A DNA stretch of 64,000 nucleotides. Origin: Bryobacterales bacterium. Lineage in GTDB: Bacteria; Acidobacteriota; Terriglobia; Bryobacterales; Bryobacteraceae. The notes under the pieces were generated by a model. It made no database searches and was not told the origin of the DNA. It was given only the letters and a program-made list of their open reading frames with translations. The DNA is taken from positions 28,644 through 92,643 of the forward strand of contig PLDF01000373.1 in assembly GCA_003135055.1 (NCBI GenBank), in the 5' to 3' direction. The position numbers were made by a program, and so were the translations under genes. This document shows, in pieces, positions 34,069 to 42,298 of this stretch; the first letter of the stretch is position 1; each line of letters opens with the position of its first letter.

Positions 34069-35265
34069 TCAGTCGCGGCCGGGCACGACATCGATCTGCA
34101 ACTTGGGATCGGCGGCAGGGACCGGCGTTTCCGGCAGGCCGAGTTCGCGGCGGACGATGTTGCAGCCCTGGGCGATGGCGCTGGCCTTGTAAAAAGCAAT
34201 CTCGCGATTGCAGCCCTGGCGGCCGAACCCGCAGTCGCTGGATACGATCAGGCGGTCGGGCGGAATGTACCGGAGAGCTTTGCGGATTTCACCGGCGACG
34301 TCTTCAGGCCGGTCCGCCTGCAGAGCGCGGTGGCTAACGGCGCCAATGGCGATCTTCTTCTTGAGATCGTGCTTGAAGGGCTCGAACAACTCCAGATCCT
34401 GCTGCTGGCGGTCCTTCATCTCGAGCGTCCAGACATCGCCGCGGCAGCGTTCCAGATAGATCTCGATGGAGTTGGCGTAGCTGGTGTCGTCCATCACGCG
34501 CTGCATGTTGGGGTTGCCCCAACAGGTATGAATCCAGAGCTCGACATCGTCGAGGCCCTCCACTTCGCGGTTGAAAGCGTCGACCATGAACTTCACTTCG
34601 TCGTGGTCTTTACCGAAAGTGTTGGCCATAAAGTGGAAAGTGGGCTCCTCGATCTGGATGCAGCGGCAACCGGCCGCCCGGAGCGCCAGGAGCTCTTTGT
34701 TCATGGCCTCCGCCATATCCCAGACGACCTGGCGCTTGTCCTTGTAGCGGGGCGTATGGATATCGAGGAAAAGCGCCATTACCTGCGAGCAGCAGGTACC
34801 GAACTTGACCGGCTTACGCGTCTTTCCCTGGGCGATGCGCCAGATCTTCGGGTAATCGAGCGGCCGGTGCTCGATCTTGTCGACCACGTGGGGCCAGCGC
34901 CAGCCGGTATAGATCTCGTTGAGGAGGGTGCCCGGCGGGTAATGGAGCCATGGGGCAGTGGTTTCTTCGGGCTGCAGGTAATCGCCGTCGAAGCCGGCCC
35001 AGCGCTGGAGGGGATAGTGGTGCCATGCACGGCCCGCCATGTCCTCATCGACATGCAGATCGCCGTGAGTGAGGATGTCCAGCCCGGCGCGTTCCTGATC
35101 GCTGATGAGCACCGCCATGGCGTCCTGGAACTTTTCGCGGAAGCGGACGTCGAGCATGCAAGTATCTAGCGGCCGGCCCCACATGCTGACGTCGAACCAG
35201 CGGGGCCGGGGGAACGATCCGGTGGTGGTACTGGGGAGCATGAGGCCAGCGGTGGCAGTGAACAT
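34069..35265 (-). CDS. MetE C-terminal-like (cobalamin-independent methionine synthase / UROD-fold) protein
   Basis: 398 residues from ATG 35265, with GAAGG 7 bases upstream. The size and motifs match the catalytic C-terminal half of MetE without its N-terminal domain. 'TTTGSFPRP' starts the barrel, 'QIEEPTFHF' near residue 205, 'LWIHTCWGNPN' near 250 (His-x-Cys zinc ligands) and 'LIVSSDCGFGRQGC' near 350 (second Cys ligand) are visible. Such short 'core MetE' proteins transfer a methyl or alkyl group to a thiol with zinc; some use corrinoid proteins or other donors. The acceptor and donor are not evident, and no met genes are adjacent. Confidence 0.82.
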   Translation of the reverse strand: MFTATAGLMLPSTTTGSFPRPRWFDVSMWGRPLDTCMLDVRFREKFQDAMAVLISDQERAGLDILTHGDLHVDEDMAGRAWHHYPLQRWAGFDGDYLQPEETTAPWLHYPPGTLLNEIYTGWRWPHVVDKIEHRPLDYPKIWRIAQGKTRKPVKFGTCCSQVMALFLDIHTPRYKDKRQVVWDMAEAMNKELLALRAAGCRCIQIEEPTFHFMANTFGKDHDEVKFMVDAFNREVEGLDDVELWIHTCWGNPNMQRVMDDTSYANSIEIYLERCRGDVWTLEMKDRQQQDLELFEPFKHDLKKKIAIGAVSHRALQADRPEDVAGEIRKALRYIPPDRLIVSSDCGFGRQGCNREIAFYKASAIAQGCNIVRRELGLPETPVPAADPKLQIDVVPGRD

Positions 35266-35645
35266 CGGATACCTTCAGGGGCATGGTAACAAGGATTTCC
35301 AAACGCTGGCGCTTCGCTGATATCGAAGGGTTGACAGACGAAACTAGCATGGCCCCGGGGCGGGCCACCCGTGATGATGAAAATGGGGGGGCTTGACAGG
35401 TTCGCTAGGCTGGAAGTAGAAGAGACCCTGGTCGTAATGCTTTGTGGCGGTGACATACCCCGAAGACGAAACTGACCCGGCCGCGCGTTCTTGAACCCGA
35501 GATTGGCCTAGCGCTGCGCGTTTGTGCGGCTATTTTCGAGACAAAGCGTCTGTCCCACGTTGGCGCGCATAGGTCGCGCTTTTGCGGGGCAGGCGCTTTC
35601 GCCGGCGCTTTCGCCTGCCAACCGATTGTTTCACCGGTCGGGCAA
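35266..35645. other. 380-bp intergenic region with a family C palindrome
   Basis: Lies between the 5' end of the MetE-like gene and the 3' end of the LamG-like gene. It contains the GCAGGCGCTTTCGCCTGC palindrome near 35586. I checked the part upstream of the MetE-like gene for B12 or SAM riboswitch boxes and saw none. Confidence 0.45.
35586..35622. repeat. Family C palindrome (GGGGCAGGCGCTTTCGCCTGCC), copy 1
   Basis: GGGGCAGGCGCTTTCGCC is followed by GGCGCTTTCGCCTGCCAACC, so the central GCGCTTTCGCC is duplicated here. The second copy in the window, at 48158, has the simple form GGGGCAGGCGCTTTCGCCTGCCAAC. Confidence 0.8.
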
Positions 35646-36350
35646 CTAGTTCTTTGTAACGGCTAAATCGGTGACCATGACTTCCGTGTTGTGAGCAAAG
35701 CGGAGGCCATAGATGCCATCGGTGGAACTGAGCTTTCCAGCGGTCACGACCGCGCTTTTATCGTATCCCGCGACGACGGTCCCGTTGATCGCGCACTCGA
35801 CACGGTCGCCTTTAACAGAAACCGCGATCTGCTGGGTGACAGGTTCCCCGGGACCAGCAGCCTTATTCACTGCAGCGTTCGGCCCGCCGCGGCCGTTCAT
35901 CTGAAACGGGCCGGGGCCGAATCCCCGTACGATGAAGTTCCCATTGCCGTACGCAGCGCAATAGAGGTAGCTCTGCTTATCGGTTCCCAAATCGTTGCCC
36001 GCGATCATAATGCCGTACGGGTGAGGGTGACTGTTCAGGTTCATGTACTTGGGCTCTTTGAACGTCGCCTTCACAGTGTAGTTGCCCGTCGCCTTGTTTG
36101 CCGGGTTCCAATATGTCACCGCCGGACCGGTGGTGACGTGGAAGGAACCGCCCTCCTGCGCAAACTTTGCGTTCTTAAGCGCCTGGCCGGCTTTCTCCTC
36201 ATTGGCGTCGATCTTTCCAGTCCATCCTGGGACGGAGATGCCGCCGCCTTCCACGATGCGGGAGGATTCCGTTGGAGTTTGGGCGTTGCTCACCGCAGCG
36301 GTAAGCATGACCATAATGATTGTCGGGGCCGAAGAGTAAATTAAGCGCAT
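35646..36350 (-). CDS. Secreted LamG/DUF1080-like protein
   Basis: 234 residues from MRLIYSSAPTIIMVMLTAAVSNAQ (signal peptide); AAAGGAAA precedes ATG 36350. The mature protein reads 'GGGISVPGWTGKIDANEEKAGQALKNAKFAQEGGSFHVTTGPAVTYWNP', then 'GNYTVKATFKEPKYMNLNSHPHPYGIMIAGND' and 'VKGDRVECAINGTVVAGYDK', typical of concanavalin-like (DUF1080/3-keto-disaccharide hydrolase-type) sandwich domains. It acts outside the cytoplasm, probably in carbohydrate binding or hydrolysis. The family call is moderate; no catalytic pair is assigned. Confidence 0.72.
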   Translation of the reverse strand: MRLIYSSAPTIIMVMLTAAVSNAQTPTESSRIVEGGGISVPGWTGKIDANEEKAGQALKNAKFAQEGGSFHVTTGPAVTYWNPANKATGNYTVKATFKEPKYMNLNSHPHPYGIMIAGNDLGTDKQSYLYCAAYGNGNFIVRGFGPGPFQMNGRGGPNAAVNKAAGPGEPVTQQIAVSVKGDRVECAINGTVVAGYDKSAVVTAGKLSSTDGIYGLRFAHNTEVMVTDLAVTKN

Positions 36351-36666
36351 GGTTTCCTTTCGTTTCAATACTAAGCTAGAGTGTACAACGTGTCGAGTAA
36401 TTTTTTCGCTACGGCGAGCCGGCGAGCGCGTCCACCAAATCAAGAAGTAGGGATCCGGATCGATGGCCGGATTCAGGCCGCCCCGAGGGTGGCGGCGTCT
36501 TGAGGGATCACGCTATCCGTAATCGGTGGTGATATCCGCAGGCGCTGCCACCGGCGGTGTCGGCGGGCGCTGGGATCTGATGAGGTGGCCGCGCGGCAAC
36601 CTCGCAATGAAGCAGGAGATTTTGGCGAACACCACGCAGCCCGGTGGAAAGTCCGGCCGCTATTGG
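36351..36666. other. Intergenic region upstream of the LamG-like gene
   Basis: About 316 bp with no gene seen. It would contain the promoter of the LamG-like gene, but no convincing -35/-10 pair was found. Confidence 0.4.
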
Positions 36667-36696
36667 CCGGGCTAGCTATAGCTAAAGCTAGCCCGG
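36667..36696 (-). terminator. Strong hairpin overlapping the phosphoesterase stop codon
   Basis: CCGGGCTAGCT-ATAGCTAA-AGCTAGCCCGG has an 11-bp perfect stem and an 8-base loop. The stop codon of the minus-strand phosphoesterase lies in the stem. There is no T-tract, so it may act as an mRNA-stabilising or attenuating hairpin rather than a classic intrinsic terminator. Confidence 0.5.
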
Positions 36697-37650
36697 TTGG
36701 CTCTTCGACAGCTCGAGAACCGTGATTTCAGGCGGGCAGCCGAACCGGATCGGGAGCAAAGAACACCCTACTCCCGCAGTGGTATAGCCCTGCATGAGGC
36801 CATGGCGCCAATGTCCGTGAGTATAAGCTCGCGGGCACTTGGCGTTCATGGTCAAGCTTCCAATCAATGGCAGACGAATCTGTCCGGCGTGCGTGTGGCC
36901 GGCAAGGTAGAGATCGACGCCCGCTCCGGCTGCCTGCCGGAAGATCTCGGGGCTATGCGCAGCCAACAGCTTGAATCCCCCCGGCGGCGCCGCTTCCATG
37001 GCGCCTGCCAAATCGTCGCAGCCGTAGTCGTGCGGGTCGTCGACTCCGATCACCCACAGGCGGGAATCCGGTGCGCCTGCCTGCACGGCCTCATTCATCA
37101 GCATCCGGACACCCAGCTTTTCAAGCTCTATCGCAATGTCCGCGCAATCGTGATTTCCTAAAATGCCCACTACCCCATAACGGGCCCGAATAGCGCCCAG
37201 AATGCGGCGCATGCGCGGATAAATCTCATCGCACGGGCCAAATGTCTTAAACCGATAGTCGCCAGTTAGAACGCAGAGGTCTACGGGCAGGAACGCCAAT
37301 TGATTCGCCACAATCTCCGCGAGTCCATCCACGCCATCGATATGGAAGTCACTGAGGTGCAAAATGCGAAAGCCATCAAGGCCAGTCGGAAGGTTACCGA
37401 ACTCCAGGCGCAGGCGCCGGACCACAGGGCAAAGCGCATTGGCAATGCCTCGACCGTACAAACCAGCGATCCGTAACCCGGTCCTCAGAAGCGACGACGC
37501 CACGCGGTCGCGCAAACTGTCGAAATCGCCGTTGCCCCAGGCAGCTAAACGCCTATCGTTCTGCGCCTCAATGAACCGCCGCCGGGATAGGCGCGATTCC
37601 ATTTCACGCGTGAGGGTTAAATCGGCCAGGCGGTTCCGCATAAGTTTCAT
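36688..37650 (-). CDS. YkuE/YaeI-like metallophosphoesterase
   Basis: 320 residues. After a 90-residue N-terminal region the motifs follow in order: 'RILHLSDFHIDG' near 94, 'VLTGDYRFKT' near 128, 'GVVGILGNHDCAD' near 160, 'KLLAAHSPEIF' near 230 and 'LYLAGHTHAGQIRLP' near 253. This is the calcineurin-like subgroup of YaeI/YkuE and LpxG-type lipid phosphodiesterases ('GHTHAGQIRLP' is diagnostic). It may act on a membrane lipid diphosphate. No clear TM helix is present. A good promoter lies 66 bases upstream. Confidence 0.87.
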   Translation of the reverse strand: MKLMRNRLADLTLTREMESRLSRRRFIEAQNDRRLAAWGNGDFDSLRDRVASSLLRTGLRIAGLYGRGIANALCPVVRRLRLEFGNLPTGLDGFRILHLSDFHIDGVDGLAEIVANQLAFLPVDLCVLTGDYRFKTFGPCDEIYPRMRRILGAIRARYGVVGILGNHDCADIAIELEKLGVRMLMNEAVQAGAPDSRLWVIGVDDPHDYGCDDLAGAMEAAPPGGFKLLAAHSPEIFRQAAGAGVDLYLAGHTHAGQIRLPLIGSLTMNAKCPRAYTHGHWRHGLMQGYTTAGVGCSLLPIRFGCPPEITVLELSKSQPG

Positions 37651-37715
37651 TCTCTATATAGCTGATGATCGATTCGAGGCGTTAGGAATGCACTTAGCGT
37701 GTTGTCACTACGTTA

Positions 37716-37744
37716 ATTATAACTGAGGCGTCAGATATGCCCAA
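37716..37744 (-). promoter_or_regulatory. Predicted sigma-70 promoter for the 36688 phosphoesterase
   Basis: On the minus strand TTGGGC, a 17-base spacer and a perfect TATAAT lie 66 bases before ATG 37650. The spacer length and -10 box are ideal; the -35 matches 4 of 6. Confidence 0.45.
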
Positions 37745-38431
37745 AGCCGCGTGTCTGATTTTGGTACTACTGAAGTACTGTAAATATCATAGCAAGGTTT
37801 CGAGGAGGGCTTCCTGGTACCTTTTGGACGCTTGAAGAGTACCGCCAACGGCATATTGAGTTACACGCGACGCCGGACGAGTTAGTGGCGGATCGGATCG
37901 AATCGCACCCGGGCGACGCCGGGCACAGAACACGTTGGCGGCATTGATGAGATGGGCCTGCATGCAATCCATTGCGCCGGCCGAAAGGGCCGGAAGCGCG
38001 GGCGATGAAGGCGAGGCAACGCGCAGATCACGGTAACAGCCAGGGAGCCCTTCCCCGTTTTCCGCCCGGAACCATGACGCGGATTCCGATTCTGCCGCCT
38101 AAAGCCAGCCGGGCCGGGCCAGGCTATCGTGTGTAAGTCTTGGCGAATCAGTTTGCCTCGATTTGCTCGGAGCGCAGCGCGCCGGGCAAACAAGCGCGAG
38201 GAACGCCGGATACCGCCTCCGGGAAGAGAGTCGGCCTAAGGTGGAATTTCTGTCCGGAACCCACGCCCGATTTTGGAGAAATGGACATCCTATCGCGCAC
38301 TTTGGGTGTTGGAGAGGACCGCAATGTTCTCGAGTTCTTTCGCGCGTTCCTCGTGCCTCTCGAACCAGGGTATGCTTCGAAATCCAACAGAGGCGCTCAC
38401 CTTGAGCCTCCGCCCAGTGTAAGCTTTCTTC
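37745..38431. other. 687-bp region with no recognised gene
   Basis: Overlapping ORFs on both strands lack motifs. On the minus strand a stretch near 37800-38000 reads 'QAHLINAANVF' and 'YAVGGTLQASKRYQEALLETLL', which could be the debris of a coding gene, but I cannot name it. Confidence 0.45.
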
Positions 38432-38728
38432 ATGGTGTTCGCCAAGCGACTTCGCGAGGGAGTTCGCCGTGGAGAGATCGCTTGCAGTGTCCGGATATGG
38501 ACGCGTCCCCACGTCAAAGTGGGGAACCGGTACCGTATGGAAGAAGGCGAGATCGTAATAGATTCGATCAAGCCGATCGGTTTTCCGGATATCACTCCGG
38601 CATTGGCGCGCGAGTCGGGATTCCTGGGCATCGTCGATCTGCTCAAGGTCGCCAAGCACGGTAAAGGCGAGAATATCTATCTGGTTCGGTTCCACTACGT
38701 GCGCCCGCGCACGAAGCGCCCAGATTAG
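38432..38728 (+). CDS. Small ASCH-like domain protein
   Basis: 98 residues starting MVFAKRLREGVRRGEIACSVRIWTRPHVKVGNRYRM. The pattern (K-x-I-R, then 'KVGNRYRMEEGEIVIDSIKPIG', then a closing beta strand 'ENIYLVRFHYVRP') resembles ASCH/PUA-like RNA-binding domains. A cytoplasmic nucleic-acid or cofactor-binding role is plausible. The protein is complete but very small, and the gene is monocistronic. The assignment rests on pattern only. Confidence 0.6.
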   Translation: MVFAKRLREGVRRGEIACSVRIWTRPHVKVGNRYRMEEGEIVIDSIKPIGFPDITPALARESGFLGIVDLLKVAKHGKGENIYLVRFHYVRPRTKRPD

Positions 38729-39173
38729 CGCAGGACCGCCTGAGTTTACTCTAATCGCGACTGCCACGTGTCAAGTACTGTGTCTGGCTTGGTGTCTGGC
38801 TGCGACGCTTCAGCGTTTTCGGGATTTCCTCGCTCGGCCGCGAAACCGCACTCCCTAACGGTCGCGGCTCTGTCTCGGCTGCGTGTGTGTGCAAATAGTT
38901 AGGCGGCCGCGACCGTGAGGGAGCGGATTTTGACCGGCGTTTCCCGAATCCGTTTAAGCACCCGTCTGGCTGCGACGCTCCGTATTACACGCTCGGGCAG
39001 ATCTGCTATCCGTCGTGCGATGGATGCTTTCGCGCCAGTGTCGACGGTGTACGAGCCGTGTTCGGGAGGCGATCCGAGGGCCCGGCATTCGCTCTCATCG
39101 GACGCCCGCAACGACCGCGGATGAAATGCGGTGAACGGGCCGGATGCGCACGCAGCTCACAACACTCCGGGTC
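38729..39173. other. 445-bp intergenic region with an inverted family A pair
   Basis: No gene seen. It includes the long inverted repeat at 38845-38936. GGCTGCGACGCT(T/C) occurs at both about 38798 and 38970, flanking that structure as a direct repeat. Confidence 0.5.
38845..38936. repeat. Family A-derived long inverted repeat, copy 6
   Basis: CCGCACTCCCTAACGGTCGCGG and, 48 bases later, CCGCGACCGTGAGGGAGCGG are near-perfect reverse complements (about 20 bp). They could form a long stem with a loop containing GTGTGTGTG. Each arm is the outer half of a family A repeat, so this looks like two half-elements facing each other. Confidence 0.75.
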
Positions 39174-41990
39174 CTATTTCCACTGCGGGTTTTTCCCCAG
39201 ACTCACCAGATTCTCCAGCAGCCGGTACGCGCCCGGCACGCCCGACGGCAACTGCCGGTACAACGCAAACGAGTCGTAAATATAGAACCCTTTTCCATAG
39301 CGCGCGACCAGCAGGCCGCCTTTCTGCGGGTCCTGGTCCGGATCATGGGTCTCTACGAGCGGCGTGTAGTGCGAATCCCAACTGCGCATGAATCCGTGAC
39401 CGCGCTCCTCCACCCAGCCTTTGAAGTCGCTTTCGGTGATCTTGTTCGGCCAGCCGAACGCCGGATTCGCCGGCTCCAGCAGCGTTACGGGCGAGTTCTC
39501 GTCCACCACTTTCTGCGGATTGCTTCCCAGCGTGAACGGATACGGCCCGTAGTCGTGATCGAAATCCTGCAAATTGTATTGCACCATCATCACGCCTCCG
39601 TTTTTCACGTACTCCATCAGGCGGCTGTTAGCCGCTTTCAGATCCGTGCGCACCGCGTAGGCGCGTACGCCGAGGATGATCGCATCGTATTCGCTCAAGT
39701 CCCCGTCTGTCAGGTCGCTGGTGGCGAGAATCCGAACCTTCTGTCCCAGATTGTCGAGCGCCTTCGGAACATCGTCGCCGGTCCCGGGCAGAAAACCGAT
39801 TTTCAGACCGGGCGCGGTCGCCACTTCCACGCCGACCGCCTTATACGTCGACGGACGATAGTAGGGATACGGGCGCAATCCCGGATATCCGGTGAGACGA
39901 TACCCCTCCGAATATGCTCGTCCGTTGTATTCCGCGACGGCGGCGATGGTGTACTCGGCTGGCTTCACAATGTCCGGCGACACGGAAAATGTAACCGTCT
40001 GGTCTTCGCCCTCGCGCGCGAACGAGAACGGAAACTGCGGCGGCGTGGCGCGCCATCCGGAGGGCAGTTGCAAGCGTAGCGTTCCTTTTGCCCCACCGAT
40101 TACGTTGCTGTGAACCGTCGTGGTGAACGCGAACGATTTCGACGCGATGGGCACGGCGCCGGCCGATGGCGAAACCCAAACCGAGATCGCTGGCCCCACG
40201 AGCAGCGGGTTTTCGATAGTGCCGAAGCCGGGAACGCGCTCGTTGGTCTGCACCACCCCGGCGACGTCGAACGCGACTCCGCGGTAAACCACGCGGGCCC
40301 GCGCGGCGAGCGGATACGGAGCGGAGGGCAGATTGCGATAGCGCGCGTCGATCAGATCGTAATACGGCTGCTCGTCGTTCGGACGGGTGAAATAGGGCCG
40401 CGTCAGCGCGGCATCGCGCGGAGCGGTCACTGAAAATCGCCACTGCGCTTCTTTCCCGGCGGAAATCTCGCGGACCGGGCTGCCCTCCGCGCGGAATTCC
40501 CAGTTCTTTCCGTCCGACGCCTCGAGTTTGACGCCGTCGACGCCGAGCGGCTCCGGGCTCTCATTGAATATCTGGGCTTCGACGCTGAAGGATTGTCCCG
40601 GAATGGCGATGGTAAACGTCGGCGCGCCTCCGCGTCCGCCACGCGCGGCCGCGAACGCCGCTTCAGTCGCTGTTTGCGACGGTGCGCCACGCCCGCCCGC
40701 CGGATTTGCGGCCGCCACCGCGGTCTGAAACGAAATCTCCAGCGCCGCGGCCAGCGCCTTTTCGAACTGCTGCTCCTTCAGTCCCAATTCGAACAGCACG
40801 TCGCTTTTTCCCGGCTCGGCAATGGAGGCGGACTGCACTTGGGACATCAGCGCGCGGGTCTGCTTCAAGCCTTCCGCCAGCACCGGAGCGATTGCGGACG
40901 GGCGATCCACCCGGTACTCGCGCATCGCATCCGCGGCCGGCTTGGCGATCGCGGCGAGTCCGTCCTTCAGAAACGTCGGCTCGCCGGCGGCCAGCGTGGC
41001 GATTCCTTGAATGGAAACGTCAATCCCGTCGAAGAACGACGTCTCGTTCCCGGCCGCCGCCACGCGCGATCCGAGGCGATGATAGGCGCTGTTGAATGGC
41101 GCCGCCGGCGGGATGGCTCCGCCGCCGTTCTGCGTCTTCTGAAACCCGAGCCCCTCGCGCGCAATCTGCAAAAAAGTCATTCCGGCCGCGGGCGCGGCGA
41201 GCCCTTCCGGAATTTCCAGAGTCGTGTCCGGGCCGTGCGTGAGCGCCTTCTGGTTCACGTAATCGAAAAACCGCACCGGCACGAATTTATCGATGGCGTA
41301 ATCGTACATCCCTTCGGCAGTCGCCTGAAAAATTGGCACGCGCGCATAAACTTTGAGCGGCGACCAGGGCCGCAATCCCTCGCGGATCTGCTCCGGGAAT
41401 TTTGTGGGATCGCCGGCCGCATTGAAAACCTCTTGCGCCATTTGTCCGGCCACCTGATGATTGCCGTGACCGTCCGTGGCCGCGCCCATGAATACGGACA
41501 TCACCACCAGCGGACGCGTCATGCGCACCACGCGTACGGAATCGGAAAGAACGCGTTCGTAGCCCCACTTTTCGAGCGCCTCTTCACGCGTTTTCGAGAA
41601 CCCGTAGTCTATCCCAAGGGAAAAATACTGGTCGACGCCCATATACCGGTCGGCGATCAGCAGTTCCTGGGTCCGCGCGAGGCCGAGCGCATCGTAGAAA
41701 TCCTGCGACATGACATTCTGCCCTCCTTCGCCGCGCGTCAGCGTCATCAGCGCCGCCCGCGCGCCCTGGCCGCGGACTTCGTAGGTGAGCATGCCACCGT
41801 CTTCGTCATCCGGATGCGCGGTGAACATCAAAAGGCTGGCGCGCGTCTGCAGCGCCCGCAACCAGCGAACCATACCGGCCGCGCCGCGATCGGGCACGGC
41901 AGCCATCGCGTCGATCGACGGCGCCGGCGACTGGCTCAGTCCGCTAAAGATCGGGATCAAAAACAGGAGTCCACAAACAAGCCGGCGCAT
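39174..41990 (-). CDS. Large secreted PIG-L family deacetylase with C-terminal ThuA/GATase-like region
   Basis: 938 residues from MRRLVCGLLFLIPIFSGLSQS (signal peptide); GAGGTC precedes ATG 41990. 'LLMFTAHPDDEDGGMLTYEVRGQGARAALMTLTRGEGGQN' near residue 55 is the PIG-L/LmbE zinc and catalytic motif (AHPDDE), and 'GAATDGHGNHQVAGQMAQEVF' supplies the HxxH ligand. The middle part has Ig-like, NEW3-type strands. The C-terminal 200 residues ('YDAIILGVRAYAVRTDL', 'VKNGGVMMVQYN', 'FKGWVEERGHGFMRSWDSHYTPLVE') resemble a ThuA/GATase-like domain. It likely deacetylates an N-acetylglucosaminyl glycan outside the cytoplasm. The multi-domain build is much longer than a plain PIG-L enzyme (about 230 residues). 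Confidence 0.85.
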   Translation of the reverse strand: MRRLVCGLLFLIPIFSGLSQSPAPSIDAMAAVPDRGAAGMVRWLRALQTRASLLMFTAHPDDEDGGMLTYEVRGQGARAALMTLTRGEGGQNVMSQDFYDALGLARTQELLIADRYMGVDQYFSLGIDYGFSKTREEALEKWGYERVLSDSVRVVRMTRPLVVMSVFMGAATDGHGNHQVAGQMAQEVFNAAGDPTKFPEQIREGLRPWSPLKVYARVPIFQATAEGMYDYAIDKFVPVRFFDYVNQKALTHGPDTTLEIPEGLAAPAAGMTFLQIAREGLGFQKTQNGGGAIPPAAPFNSAYHRLGSRVAAAGNETSFFDGIDVSIQGIATLAAGEPTFLKDGLAAIAKPAADAMREYRVDRPSAIAPVLAEGLKQTRALMSQVQSASIAEPGKSDVLFELGLKEQQFEKALAAALEISFQTAVAAANPAGGRGAPSQTATEAAFAAARGGRGGAPTFTIAIPGQSFSVEAQIFNESPEPLGVDGVKLEASDGKNWEFRAEGSPVREISAGKEAQWRFSVTAPRDAALTRPYFTRPNDEQPYYDLIDARYRNLPSAPYPLAARARVVYRGVAFDVAGVVQTNERVPGFGTIENPLLVGPAISVWVSPSAGAVPIASKSFAFTTTVHSNVIGGAKGTLRLQLPSGWRATPPQFPFSFAREGEDQTVTFSVSPDIVKPAEYTIAAVAEYNGRAYSEGYRLTGYPGLRPYPYYRPSTYKAVGVEVATAPGLKIGFLPGTGDDVPKALDNLGQKVRILATSDLTDGDLSEYDAIILGVRAYAVRTDLKAANSRLMEYVKNGGVMMVQYNLQDFDHDYGPYPFTLGSNPQKVVDENSPVTLLEPANPAFGWPNKITESDFKGWVEERGHGFMRSWDSHYTPLVETHDPDQDPQKGGLLVARYGKGFYIYDSFALYRQLPSGVPGAYRLLENLVSLGKNPQWK

Positions 41991-42157
41991 AGACGACCTC
42001 CAAGCGTCGAGATCCGCTTCGCGGCGGCGATTCGGCACTTTGCCAAGGAGGATATCACAAGCCGGCGCCGGGAGGTTTCGACCCCCGGCGGCTCCCGACC
42101 CGATCGGGTGCTTAATGCTTAACAGGTTGGGGGATTATCGCCATTCAGTGCCGTAAT

Positions 42158-42245
42158 TCGCTTCCTCACGGTCGTGGCTCCGATCGGAGCCGCGCGCGTC
42201 GGCAAGCGGTTTTTGGGCTGCACCGAATCTCGCGGCCGGAGAACC
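42158..42245 (+). repeat. Family A palindromic repeat, copy 7 (extended form)
   Basis: CTTCCTCACGGTCGTGGCTCCGATCGGAGCC, then GCGCGCGTCGGCAAGCGGTTTTTGGGCTGCACCGAATCTCGCG and CGGAGAACC. The central CGGCTCCGATCGGAGCCG-type palindrome is perfect here. It lies between the 5' end of the PIG-L gene and the 3' end of the sugar-binding gene. Confidence 0.85.
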
Positions 42246-42298
42246 GGATCCTTGATCGCGGTCGCTGTGCGTGCGCGGGGCATGGCCCCACGCCACTC

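Noticed and set aside
35266-35440. Cobalamin or SAM riboswitch upstream of the MetE-like gene
   Set aside because: No B12 box or SAM-I core could be recognised in the leader.
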